Of a DNA stretch of 64,000 bases, positions 22,305 through 34,941 are shown in pieces. The notes beneath the pieces are model-generated. The model was given only the letters and a program-made list of their open reading frames with translations, made no database searches and had not been told where the DNA came from. This stretch comes from Symbiodinium natans (lineage: Eukaryota; Sar; Dinophyceae; Suessiales; Symbiodiniaceae). The position numbers were made by a program, and so were the translations under genes. Positions within the stretch are counted from its first letter, which is position 1; each line of letters starts with the position of its first letter. The DNA is taken from the NCBI GenBank assembly GCA_905221605.1, contig CAJNDS010002335.1, positions 470,887 to 534,886 of the forward strand. The letters run 5' to 3'.

Positions 22305-22353
22305 GTTTAGGGTTTAGGGTTTAGGGTTTAGGGTTTAGGGTTTAGGGTTTAGG
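22148..22353. repeat. CCCTAAA and TTTAGGG arrays flanking one exon
   Basis: Four CCCTAAA units (22148-22180) lie just before the exon at 22197-22304, and seven TTTAGGG units (22305-22353) start directly at its donor: the GT of the donor is the GT of GGTTTAGGG. The longest heptamer array in the window. Confidence 0.9.
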
Positions 22354-22359
22354 GCTGGC

Positions 22360-22992
22360 AATGTGAAACTTTATGTTCTTTCGGCCTTTGTATTTATATA
22401 GATATTGTAATCTTAATGTATGGATGTGAAAATGCTCACCCGCCCCCGCCCCCGGGATTCACGCTTTCTAAAACATTGCCAGGTTCGGATGTTCCAAAAT
22501 TTCCCGAAGCGCCACGTTCCGAGCACTCGAGCCGGCTCGAACTGTCAACAACAAAAACTTGTGTTGGGAATTTGTACCCTTTTGTGCCCCCTCGCCTGCT
22601 CTCCACAATAGGTGCCCGATGTGCTTTTGGACAACTCGAGCCGGCACGAATTTCTAGGGAGGAACATAGATCCAGAAATTTGGTAACTTCGAGCCGGTGC
22701 GAATCTTCCAACCTGAAAGCACCAGATCACGAAAACTCGAGCGGGCCGAAACCAACAAAAGCACAAGGACTAGATTCTGGCATCTATGAGTCTATGAGGA
22801 CTGGGGGCCATGGATCCAGAAATTTACGTTTCTCAAGAAGACCTAAATTTTGGGCATCTACGGCCAGAAATGAGGTTGTTTTTGGCAGTTCGACGCTGGT
22901 CGGGTATTCGTGACCTGGTGCTTTATAGGATATGTTGGGAAGACTTTAACATTAAAGTTAAGTTAAGTCCCAAACCCATTACAGGCCCCCCG

Positions 22993-23023
<31 letters not shown>

Positions 23024-26000
23024 AAAAAGAAAAAAACACAAAACAAAACAAAAAAGACATGTGGTATAGTTGGAAGGAGCGCATGGGAGGAGCGCAGGGG
23101 TGTTCAGAGAATGCAGACTCCCACGTGCCTGGAAGGGGATTTGATCTAGAGTTGGCATTCCATGTTTGCCGTCGAGGACGACATAGCCCGCTGCATGGAC
23201 GAGGAAGAGTGATGATTGGCAAATTCGCCAAACAAGAGCTCGCCGAATGCTGGGGCTTTAGGCGTAGGATTGTGCAAGTGGGTCTGCCGTTCAGGATCTC
23301 CGTTCAGGCATTCATCTCACTAGAGCCGTGTTGCTGACTTCTCTAGTACAGAGGTCGGTGCGGCGAGTAAGCAGAACATTTTGTACTTAGTACAGCTGCT
23401 GCTTTGCATCAACTGCAATATTCAGCCTGATGCAGCGTGAGGGGACGGCAAACGGGGACACAACATGACACAACTCTTCTGATGTAGCGTTAGCAGATCG
23501 AGGTCTGCAAGCCGCCCTCGAATCTAGCACGCAGGAGATAGTTCTCAGAGTTTCCTTCTCATTTGTATCTACAACGGTTTTTTCCTTCAGACTTCGGGGT
23601 TGAGGCTGATGAAGTTCATTTGGGGGGGTGGAGCAGGGGGGAGACAACTCGGAGAGGTTGGTTTACGGAAATGCGTAGGGGTTGCAAACGTGCAGCACAT
23701 GCAGCGACCACGTTTGCAGATGAGCCGCGGCCGAAACTCATGTGCCGATGGTCCCTCGATCTACACCCCAGGCTCATCGTAAGCGCATGGCAAAGGTCTG
23801 CATAGTAAGTATATCACATCTGAAGACTGAAACTTTGTGCTTTTGTTACGCCCTGTCCAATTTGCTTCAATGATAGGCTACTATAGTGCATGCAGTATGC
23901 TCGGCTCCTTTGTCAAAGGAGTGGACACCAAGAGCGGTATGGGTTTCGGGCCGCGCGCGGCTGGCGCAAAAAAAGCGTTTGGATGCCTGCATGACGGTTT
24001 GCATAGATGGGCCAGGCACTGACAGACTCATGACAAACTCTGTCTACGGCCTACAGTAGATTCAGCCCTGGATCGTAAACCTCTGGAACCCTACAAGCCC
24101 TGACCCCACAACTTCAACTTGGTACCGTAAAGCCTTGAAAGCTTCGCCTAGAAAATGCATACCCCAAATGCTCAAAACCCTGCATGCCTGGCCCACCTAT
24201 CCGCAGGCTCGGGAGGGTGCCGAAGCTGCAACAAAAAAAGCTCATGACGCTCTCCTTGCTCGCTGTGTTTGGGGGCCAGGGAACGAATCTAAGCATTGCG
24301 CTGAGTTAGCGGGTACACCGTGAGGCCAAACCAAGAAACCCTCAACGATATACTGCAATACGTATAACTTCCGGGACAAAAACCAACAACAATGAAGGTT
24401 TCAGGTTCTGAAGTTGGCAACAGCAGACCCTGTAACCGAAGCCATGAGTCTCCACATAGGGGTTTCCCACTACACAACTCACAGCTGACATCGATTCTCA
24501 GGACTCAGCTCAAACGCCTACTTTCTCAGTTTAGGGTTTAGGGTTTAGGGTCTAAGGTTCAGTATTCAAAAGGGTGTGAGGTTCACCTGGGTGCAGGAGC
24601 TCTTGAACAGCCTCAAGGTGGAGGTCGAACCTGGTCTCAGAAGTCCTCAACAAGGGGAGGCCTCCGGGTCATGCTTGTCGGGGCTTAGAAGGCTGAAGGT
24701 TTAAGGTTTGGAAGGCAGAAGGTTTAGGGTTTAGGGCCGGCACCTCAGAGAGCGCGGGTTCAAAAAGGCTTTAGGGTTTAGACGGTTCAGAAGGCTTAGA
24801 ATGTCTAGGAGGTTTAGAAGGCTTAGAAGCAAGGTTTGGAAGGTGTGTCTTGGAAGGTCTGTCTGTACTCCTGGTGCCTTCAGGCGCTCTCCCAAGAAGA
24901 CCTGCAGCTCTCAGGCCCCCGTCCTGGGGTGTGTGGAGGTTTGGTTTAGGGTTTAGGCTTTGGGCTGTAGGCGCGGGCGAGGAGTCCCTACATGTGTTCC
25001 GGAGTGTTTTGAGGTCCGGTTTGGGGGCTGGCTCGGGGCTCTGGTGTGTTCAAAGATGTGAGGTTCAGATCCCTAGCGATAAGCTTACTGAGGAGCGCAG
25101 CAGTTTTCCCGGACCTGAATCCCAAGAAGGCAAGTTCAACGTTTAGGAGCCTGAGTCCCAAATCGGGTTAAGTTCTAGGAGCCTGAATCCCAAAAGCCAG
25201 CCCTAAGGTGCGCAAACCAATCCCAGAGTCTGCCTGGCAGAACACTGCCCTCTCCGGGAAAGTCACCACGACAGAATCCTGCAGCGAAGCATCCTTAAAT
25301 TCCTTAAATCCCTGTCCCAACGTCAGAATTGCTGCCACATCGGCTGTAGGGCGATCCGGCGAGGATGCTCGAAGTAAATAGTTCAATCTTCTGGCCCTAT
25401 CAACTACCGGCCCGTACCTGCATAGCTGAGCCCCACACATAAGCTGAGAATCCATGAAGCCCAAGTGGAGCCCCGTGAACTGCTGTCAAGGCGCTGAGGA
25501 CGACGGAGTGTCGAGCCCCGCGCTGTCGAAGGTGTTGGGGCCCCAGTATAGGGGACCAAAAAAAGCGAAGATCGAAGATGGCAGGGGTCCAATGGGGGGT
25601 CGTAGGGCGAGGTCCCGCATGAGCGTAAGCCCCCACAGTTCACAAAGTCAACGAAATCAAAGCCCAGATCGCCAGCAAGCCCGAAATGCCCTTAAAGACC
25701 GCAGCGCTCGAATCCCAAATCCATTGAGCCGTGCTGTTGTGGGCTGAATTCGTGCTCAGAGACTATAATGTTTTAGGCGGAACGTTTTTGTTCGCAGACC
25801 TCACGCCGACTGCAACCACCCGAGTCTGCTTCAACCCCCCTCGAGAATCTAAATGGTTGCTACCCATGCATGCGGTGGATGCAGCAGACCTGGCATCGGC
25901 CATAACACTCCAGCAATACTCCAGCGAAAAGCAAGCGTCATGCTCACGCCCGCCGGCATTTCTTAGAATTCTCCAGGGCGTCCTCTGCTTCGGCCTCCCA

Positions 26001-26430
26001 GACCTTCTACGTTGAAACCTCGAAACATTTTTGAAGATGCAACATGTATGAACCTTTGTGCTGAGGTCTGCCTCCCGAAAGGAACTGCAGGAGTGGTTCT
26101 ACTTTTTTTGGGGGGGGGGGGGCGGGGGAGGGTGGGCAGGGTCAGCGATTCCCAGGTTGCTAGGTGTTAGGCAAGTGGAGCCGATCCCCCACAAGGACCT
26201 GCATGGGAGGCTGGGGATAGATCCAGGTCGGGCCATGTTCCCCTGCCAACGAGTCCGTAAGTCAAGCTGCCTGAGACCACAGCTGCGCATGCGCTCACGC
26301 TCGAAGGACCTGGCCCAGCGTGGCACGGAGCGGAGTCTCGAAAGCAGCGAGAGTACTGTCCGCGGGTAATGGGAGCCCCCCGCATGTCACAGGCTAGCTC
26401 GGCTAGCTTGACCGCTGATGAGGCTGCCCC
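22360..26430. other. Mostly intron or spacer, a few exon-like scraps
   Basis: Contains a poly-C then poly-A run (about 22990-23040). Short exon-like pieces with AG|G acceptors: 24207 on (AREGAEAATKKAH), 24606-24626 (ELLNSLK, GT donor) and 24892-24922 (ALSQEDLQLS, GC donor). TTTAGGG units occur at 24530-24551 and 24724-24737. A frame at 25454-25747 is Ser/Arg/Pro-rich and unassigned. None is firm enough to model as a gene. Confidence 0.35.
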
Positions 26431-26437
26431 CTTATAG

Positions 26438-26582
26438 GGATAAAGATGCCGGGGGAGCGTGCGATCGCGAACATTGTGGTATGAGTGGCTTGGAAGTTGC
26501 CTCGGCACTGAGGAGCAATACCTTCCACCTCCCAGTGACGGAGTCCTACCTCAACACGAAGAACGTTAGGAGGGCCCTGGGT
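26438..26582 (+). CDS. Exon fragment resembling a serine carboxypeptidase (S10)
   Basis: After a TATAG acceptor the frame reads DKDAGGACDREHCGMSG, then LEVASALRSNTFHLPVT, then ESYLNTKNVRRALG, with a GT donor at 26583. The C....C pair followed by a YLN...V...LGV motif is characteristic of peptidase family S10 between the catalytic Ser and Asp. The Ser, Asp and His exons were not found nearby, so this may be a fragment of a larger gene or a coincidence of a short motif. Confidence 0.35.
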
Positions 26583-26938
26583 GTCCCTTACATTCAACGT
26601 CTTTAGATTTCACATCAGATTGCTGGCGTGTGCAGGCTTAGTCTTAGTAGATTACATTGTAGATCACTGCAGGCAGAATAGACCCGGGAAGGGTATAGCT
26701 CTCTGCTTTTGGCGTAGGTCTATGGGACTAGTAGAAATCCTCTCGAAAACCCAGCGAACTTTGCAGGCCGGCTCAGGAATCCGATTAAGCTCGCCACACA
26801 AATTGGTGAGCTTACGCGTCTTTTTATCAAGAAGCAAGAGTAATGTGGAAAAAGGTTGTTGTGGACCTGAGGCCTCCTACACAAACCCTTAAACCCCTAA
26901 AACCTAAAACCACAAAATCCAAACCCTAAGCCCTGGAG

Positions 26939-26996
26939 GATCGACCGAAAGAAGACGGCGCCTGGGCCAGTCATCCGAGAGTTCTTGGCAACCCTT
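26939..26996 (+). CDS. Exon-like segment between telomere-like flanks
   Basis: CTGGAG acceptor, frame DRPKEDGAWASHPRVLGNP, donor GTAGGGTTTAGG. The preceding 55 bases are degenerate CCCTAAA units. A MITE-like element starts 12 bases after the exon. Product unknown; it could be an N-terminal exon of the downstream channel, but the phase (ends +1) does not match the next channel exon (phase 0). Confidence 0.35.
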
Positions 26997-27008
26997 GTAG
27001 GGTTTAGG

Positions 27009-27100
27009 TTGGGATGTTCTCCCCTTTTCTGACAGTCCTTGATAGGGATTATAAATAGGGGGTTCTAGAATCCCTATTAAGAACTGTTAGTATAAGGCCA
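27009..27100 (+). mobile_element. MITE-like element, degenerate copy
   Basis: Starts TTGGGATGTTCTCCCC and continues GACAGTCCTTGATAGGGATT, then TCCCTATTAAGAACTGTTAG and TATAAGG: the same inner inverted repeat as the intact copy at 35011-35101. The distal TIR is lost. Confidence 0.6.
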
Positions 27101-27855
27101 ACTTATAGGGCAAAAAGGAATTACGATGGCCCTGGGCCGGCAAGGCCCCTTTTACATCACTATGTCACTATGTGGTATCACCCATTCCAGAATCCCTTTT
27201 CGCTGGAATGATGCATCCCATTTTTCTTACTTGACTCGGCACTATTTACATGCCTGCTTCCAAGTCTTCCTCCGTCAGGGGTTTAGGGTTTAGGGATTAG
27301 GGACTCGGGTTTAGGGTTTAGGATCTTCATAAAGCCTTGGCCTCGTATTTGGAGGCCAGGGTGCCCCACGATTCAATGAGTAATCAAAGGCACAGACTTT
27401 GGCAGAAATGATGCCATGATTTTTCAGATTCCAGGACCCCCCCTGGCCGGGGCGCTTTGGGGAATCCCTTTGGAGGGCCCCAACACCTCAAAACCAAAAC
27501 GTCTCATTGAGGTTTCAATACACATAGGCAGGGAAGGTTTAGGGTTTAGGGCTAGGGTTTAAACCTTGAACCTAATTTGGGTTTTCTGGGTTGTGCCTTG
27601 GGGTCCCACTAGTACCCTTACTCCCTTGTTTGGCTTAGGATTCCTGCTAACCCTACAATAGGTGCTGGCTTTTTCATCCTGGGTTATTGGGGAACCTAGC
27701 CAAGCCTAATCCCCGAAACTTGAAAACCCTAAACCGTGAACCAGGGACTCCTAACCATAATCCCGAAGTGAACGCGAGTTCAGCTAGAGAGGCCAGGAAC
27801 CAGCAAAACCCTCCCAAAGCGTAAACCCTAAAATCTGAGATGCACCCATGCTCAG

Positions 27856-30800
27856 ACCCAGGAGCGCAATCTGAAGGGAGTTCGAGGGAAGCTCGACGAC
27901 TTTCTGCAAAGCAGCCCCCTGGGCTGTGTTTGCTTAGGGTGTCGGGTTGAAGGCTCAGGGTTTAGGGATTTTGCAAGTTTTGTCGCGCTCTTCCGTTGTT
28001 CGGAGATTTGGGCGAGAGACTGTAGATGTCCCCTCTGGGGCCACGACGAGGAGGGCCTGGGATCATAGTCTCAGCCTTGGGCAACTTCCAGTTCTTGTTT
28101 GAGAACATGACGCTTGTGAATCACAGGCTCGCCTGTGAATCCTGAGGTGGTGGTAGCCTAACGGGCCTAACACGTATGTGAGAGTTGGTCTACATGAAGG
28201 GACTGATTAAGAACAACTCCCCCGCGTTTTTGCCCTGAGGTTGGAGGGGGGGGTTCAGACTTCTTCAAGTTTAGACAGCCGCTCCCCAGACTTACTTTTG
28301 ACATACCTTTACCGCACCACGGCTTCATGTTGCAAGCAGCCAAGGCTTCAGCGAGTACTTGGTTGCCGTCATCATTGTTGTGAACTCAGCTATGCCACTG
28401 GCCCTGCACGAGCATCCTTTGGCTTGTTTGGGCAAAGATTTCTTCAGCAAGGGCCTTAAGGCAGACGTGACAATGCCCAGGTTTGGTGTCCAAGCAGATT
28501 TCGCGGTCAAACATCCTTTCGAAGACGCTCCTGCTGTCTTCGGATACATCAACCTTGCGCCCCAGCTGCCAGTGTCTTCCCGAAGCCCTGAAATAGTCTT
28601 AAAGAAACCTCAGCCGAATTACTCGTCAGAAGGGGGTTCAGCAAGAGGGTTTTGCGGCGGAAGGGGTGGTGGAGGTGCGTCGGGGTCGTGCTCGGAACAG
28701 ATTTGGGCTTTTTGGCCTTGATTACAATCTTTAACACGTTTACACAGTTATATAGAGATTTTAGTTTATATATATATATATATAAATATGTACATGTTTT
28801 GCAGGGCTACTGCAAGGGACCACATGCTGATCCTCGAATCATCCCGAATATCCCGACCCATTCTAGAGTCTTGGCAAGGAATCTATGGTTCCTAAACCCC
28901 AATTGTCCAGGCGTTCAACATTTTTTTCATCGCCGAGTTGTCCCTTCGACTGGCAGCCTATGGATACACCTTCGTCCCCCGGCTCGCAGGGCTTTTGGGA
29001 GTTTCAGGGTGGTTCATTTGCGGCCGCTCATCAGGTTAGGAGGGGTTTCTTAGGGGATTTCTCAAAGGCCCCTAGCGGGCTTGGGAGGCTGAGGTTAGAG
29101 ATTTTGGAGTAGACTTCAGAGTTTATTGGGGGCTTGAGGGTTCAGGGATTTGACCTTGACTTTGACTTCCCCCCTCCCCCCCCCCCCCCCTCACCCGCCC
29201 ACCCTAATTTGTTGATGGTTTCGAAGGGCTGTTTGGACATAAGGGGCCATTGCCGAGAAAAGACTACAAATCTGGGTACAAGAGAGAGACTCTGGCGTTT
29301 AGGGATTTTGATTTTGCAGCCAGAACTCAGCCTACCGGTGCCTACACATCCGAGCACCCTCAGCCCTGTGCCATCATTCCCTCATTCCCAGACCTGCACA
29401 CCTGGAGGTCTCCTGCTGGAATCCAGACTTCAAGTGTCCGAGCTGCACTGCATTTGCCACGGCAAGGGCTTCAGGGAGATTCCTTGAGAGTCCTGGAGTG
29501 CTGCTGAGAAAGATCGTGAGGGCAAATAGAATGCGAAAGCGTTCTGCCAGGCTTGTACGAACCTTTTTTTCCGCTCGCCGCAAAATCTCCAAGGTGGAAC
29601 GTTTTGGACACGGCCTTGGTGTCCCTGTCCCTTTTCGAAGAAGTTTATGGCCGGATTTCTGTGGATGACGATGGCGGCCGGCACTTGGACATGTGCCTGG
29701 TGTGCAAAGTCTTGCCGGGGACGGGGACGCAGGTGGGGAGGGTTGCAGGAAGACTCGAAAGCCTAGGCTCCTAGACTCTTGATCAACAAAATGCTACTTG
29801 CAGTTCGAGTTTTTGTTTCGCTCAGAGTTATTCCCCATACACTCTGCTGAGCCAGTCGCCTCAACAAACCCCAATGCTTGCCCTAGCCCCTAGCCTCCAG
29901 AGTGATTTGAAATCCTTAGTCGTGTGGAGTGGAGAGGTTTCAGTCTAGGCTTCGGTGTTCGAGTTCGAGGGAGCAAGGCAGAAGTGCCCGATGGCTAAGG
30001 ACATCGGCGAGGGTGATGCGATTGCTGAGGCGGGAATTCAAGCTTGGACACGGCGTCTTGCGCTTATAGGGACGATGACAAGAAATAACAGGCAAGCCCA
30101 TGCCGTGTTCCTTGTAAACCTTGCACGTACGACACTCATGCTGCGGGCTTGGCGACCTGCCTTGCAACTCCTGAACCAAGAAAACGTGACAGAGTACCTT
30201 TCAGAGAGAGATCCTGCCCTGTCATGCCCTCACAGGACAGGAAGTCCCATACCACCACTCTACAAATTTGAAGTTTATTCTCTGCCCTGAAATCCTCTGC
30301 CTCAAGCTGCCAAAGGATCTTTAGAAGCACAGAAAAGGGCTTTGTCCAGGCTGGTCCGCGTCATCCGGGTCTTCCGCGTCCTGCGCTTCTTCAGCGACCT
30401 GCGGATCATGGTCATGGGTGGCTTCGCTTGGAGTAACTGAGTAATTATCATTCCCGTGCCACTCCTTCTATGTCCAATTGAACATGACACTGCCCAGGGA
30501 CTTCTTCCATAAGGGTGGCGCCCCACCTTGGACTCTCCTGATAGTTTAGGGAAGACCTATACCCGATGACGACGCTGGAGGCATCATGGGCTCATTCAAA
30601 GCCCTGTTTTGGGCGCTGCTTCTTCTCTCCATCATCATCTACGTCACCGGCACCCGCAGCTGAACATACCGAAGCCACACAGAATACCGAACCATGATTG
30701 TTAGTGTTATTATTATTTATTTTTCTATTACTATTAGTAGTATCATCATCATTATTGTTAGTATGATTATGATGATGATCATGATTATTAGTAGGATTCA

Positions 30801-30962
30801 AAGCCCGTTTGGCGAGAGAGCTTGTGGGACAGGGAGAGTAGGAAGGAGAGCAGGGCGGGCTGAGTTAGTAATCGAATATGAGCATCCGCAAGTCAGGCAT
30901 CATCATCCTTCAGTTCGTAGCAGACGCCGCCGCCAACCAGCATGTCGGGACTTGCAAAAAGC

Positions 30963-30997
<35 letters not shown>

Positions 30998-33900
30998 TTG
31001 TGGAGGATGTTGCTCGTGCCGCCTTTTGCGATTCCAGCAAAAAAATCCCTATAAACCCTTCAATCCCTGCAAGGTGGTCATGGCTCCAGGGCCCGAATTC
31101 GAGGGCAACGCGATGTTCAACTCGCTCGAGTCGGCTCCCAAGAGACTTCGAAAGGGCGCAGGGAATGGAGACTTTTCAAGGACAGGATGCTGAAGATGCT
31201 GAAGTATGCCCACAATATCTTATGCCCTTATAGGCAACATTCAACATATGATCCCTACATGCATGCAAGAGAAACTACATGAAGCAGGCCTCGGTAGTAG
31301 GGTTTGGGGTTTAGGGTGAGGTGGAACATGTGGAACCGCAACCTTCGCCTGTATTCTGAAGAGGAATGTGAGTTTGGCTTGCGAAGGCTTATGACCATGT
31401 GCTTGCAGAATCGCGCGATCGTCAATGCAGATGTTGCAGAGCAGACAGTTTTTGGTGGGCAGCTTCCTTTATAAGGAGTTTCTAAGGGGCTTATACATCC
31501 TACTGTTCGAAGAGGCTTACACCGGATACCTGAAATTGTCCTTTAGGACGGTGATTCTTCGATTGAGCCACGCACGGAGGATGTTTGTGCAGGCCTTAAG
31601 CAAGCTTACGTGGAGGCTGCAGAGCGCAGAAACGCCGAGAGCGATTGAGCAAGCTACTGCGCCCAGCTGATGATCATAAGGGGAATGTGGGACAGCCTTG
31701 TTTCAAGTGATCTGCAAATGGTCTATCACGCCGAGCATGTGGGCTGCCATGCACCCGTCTTCATCAGTCAGCACGTCCAGCTCCAAGGCTGGCGTGATGT
31801 GTGTGTGTGTGTCTAGATATCATATATGGCAAGATATCGGGTGTATACAATATAGTGGTGCACAGGGTTCAAGTGGCCCAAGCACGTCAGAGAGTCCTGG
31901 GCCCTGCAATCACCAGTTTGAAGGTGCGGAATCAATCATATCATTGCATTATAAACTTCAAACACTGTTCTTCGCTTGCATTTGTGTCTCTATCAAGCTT
32001 ACCGAAAAAGGGTTTATGGCTTAATGGCGATGGCTCCAGCCATTTTGCCTACGAGGTCCAAGTGGCATTGGTGCTTTATTATCTTTCTGTGTTTCGTCCT
32101 GTCACTGTCTCCTTATAGCATTGGGCACATCCGACAAAGAAAACTGCAGCAAAGCCTCTGGGCTATGAGGCAGCTACTGCAAGCTAGCCACCGGCAGTAT
32201 TAAGAAGCCAGCATATATTAATTCAATGAACCTGCTGTCCAACATTCCGGTTTAATAAGGACCGTAGTCGGAAACCCCCATGTGGCTCTTGGCTTTCCCA
32301 CTCCAGACAGATGTAGAAAGGATTCCAGGGTGGATTTGCATTTATTTTGCCAAGCGTTTGAGTTTAAGCTTTGTGGTTTACTTCCTGATACCGTAGGACC
32401 CAGGTAGGAACACTACAGTTTAGCCTTTTTCGTTCCGTGGCTGGCAAGATGCAGGGTTTTTAGGGTTCTAGGGCACGAAAAGATTTCGGCGGTTAACATC
32501 TGATCCAGAACGCCAAGACAAAGCCCTCATTTTGCGCCCTTCGAGTCGAAGAATCCTGGAAGCCGCGCTAGGGGTGGGGCTGCGCAACTAGGGTTTCTAA
32601 ACTCCAGGGACAACATCGTTTTTGTTGCTGAACCTGAGGCGTTGCTGCTTTACGCTCTTCCTTTGCATATCAGGACCGGGAGGGGGTTGCGAGGTGGAAG
32701 TTCCCAAGCACGAAGCATGTTATCAAACATCGAAGGTATAAGATCTTGAAACCCCGTGTCTGAGGCATGGGATCTCTTGTGAAACTTGTCGACTGCCCGC
32801 AAGGAGGCATTAGCTGGGTGGAGGTTGTGGAACCGCCACTTGGATGAGTGGAACGGGCCGCTGCTTTGATGTGGAATGTCGTTCGCATAGCATGTTGGCT
32901 CACTTCCTCGTATGGAGCCCCCCCCCCCCCCCCCCCGCATGCCGGATAGGAGAGCGGTGTGCACAGTACCAGGTTGGAAGAGGTCAATGGACCCATCCTG
33001 GTGCCACTCCTGTCGGGGCCCTGCTCTATGGTTCGCCTCCAACCCCGAACCGAAGCAGTCCGAAGCTGCCCCGCCCCCCTCCCACCCCCACACCCTTCCC
33101 GGAAGAAGATGCCTGAGCCTTCAAGGGTGGAAGTTTCAAGGGTTCGGATTCGGGTTCTGGGCTTTTCCGGACTTTAAGTGTCAGCGTACGAGTTGCGAAG
33201 TTACTATCGTTCATTCCTCGGAGCCAACTCCCTGGAACCAAAGCCAGGTCACTCTACGTGGCTTTCGCTGTGTTCTGCGTGTTGAACATCGTGCCTTGGA
33301 CCCAAGCAGCGAGGGACCGCACATTGTTGATTTCCACGTGCCAGCCTGCGCTTGGCGATCACCCGTCAGACACCTCTTGCAGCGTGACCGGGCTTCACCA
33401 TTTCAGGTGACAGGAGTCTTCGTGGAGAGATCCACCTCCATGCGGGCGATGGATGAGGAGAACATGATGTCCCTCGCAGCGACAGACTGTGCGCAAGCAC
33501 AAGCGAGAGAAAACCAGAGGGGCTCAACCTCTAAGCTTAGAGCCAAATATGCTTTAGAACTGGTAGGTTCACAAAAGCTACGGTAACACCTGCCGGAGTG
33601 AACCAACTACGGCTGTCGCATTCGGATCCCATGAGCTGGCAGCTGTGGTCTCTCACTCTATCTGTGTCTGTACATGTTTATGCATACGGCGGTGTAACCG
33701 TACCTGGTTTCTGCTACTTCTCTTGGAGGGGGGGGGGGGTGGGGGGGGTGGGGGGGATAAGAGCGTCATTCATATTGCATGCATGCCCAAAACACTGGTA
33801 TTTACAGCGTTTTCGCCTCTTTGTACAACATACTGCACAAGGATGTGGAAGAAGAAAATCTGTCACAAGCGTCCAGCCTTTCGCGACCATGCCCAACACA

Positions 33901-34907
33901 CGTCCCACAAAAACCGTCAAAGTCCTGAAATTTGGCAAATGCGTTTTCGGAAATGCAAGCCTCCAAAAAGCACAGCTGCAGAGGCTGTCTTGGCAGAAAT
34001 GCATGAAAACATCGCAAATTACAGTGTTTGCCGCGCATGCACACAGCAAAGCTGTGAGATTCGCGTCACGACTGCACACACAGCAAAGGAAAAGTCCCAT
34101 AGCGCTCAAAGGCCCCAACAACAAAATGACCCCCAAATCTTGCAAAAACCCAACGTTTCGTAAAACACGACATACGAAATCACGCCTTTCCAAAAACTCC
34201 CAAAATAGGTCTGCCACCTAGGCGAAACGCTAACTTTAACAAAAAATAGGGTACGGTTTCCACGGCGGCGGGATGTTTATGATTCGTTCTTCCTGCCTGT
34301 CTTTTTTGCGCACCCACGAAAGATTGTTCTGCTTTCTTCCTTCCTTCCTTCCTTCCTTCCTTCCTTCCTTCCTTCCTTCCTTCCTTCCTTCCTTCCTTCC
34401 TTCCTTCCTTCCTTCCTTCCTTCCTTCCTTCCTCTCTCTCGCTCTCTCTCTCTCTCTCTCCGCCAGCCCCGTCTCTCTTCGTTTCTTCTAACTATGGATG
34501 TTAGAGATGTGAGATGGAATTGAAGGCCGCGTGAATTTGTGGGTGCTTCATTTGTAATTTTTCATTCAAGAACCAGCAGACAAGAAAGCCCCCCTTGTCA
34601 CAGTATGGTGCTGGGGCTGCCCAGTATCTAGTCAAGAGTGAAGATCAATGAGGGGTTTCCGAAATTAGGGGTACCTTATTGGGGCCCTTATAAGAATGGA
34701 ATCCTACATTGTCCCCCTATTTTCGTAAAGCAGGGGTGCCTTATTGGGGCCCTTGTAATAATGGAATCCTACTACTCGGGGGTCTATAAGGGGTCCCCCT
34801 ATTTTCGTAAACCCCCCCATGATATATCACGGGGCAGATCTCGCAACTCACTGGGCTCAATTCGCTTTTTTGGGGGGGGGGGGGGGGGATGGGGGGGGGG
34901 GGGGGAT

Positions 34908-34941
<34 letters not shown>

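Noticed and set aside
22148-22353. A true chromosome end
   Set aside because: Heptamer blocks are short, in both orientations, and surrounded by unique sequence and exons.
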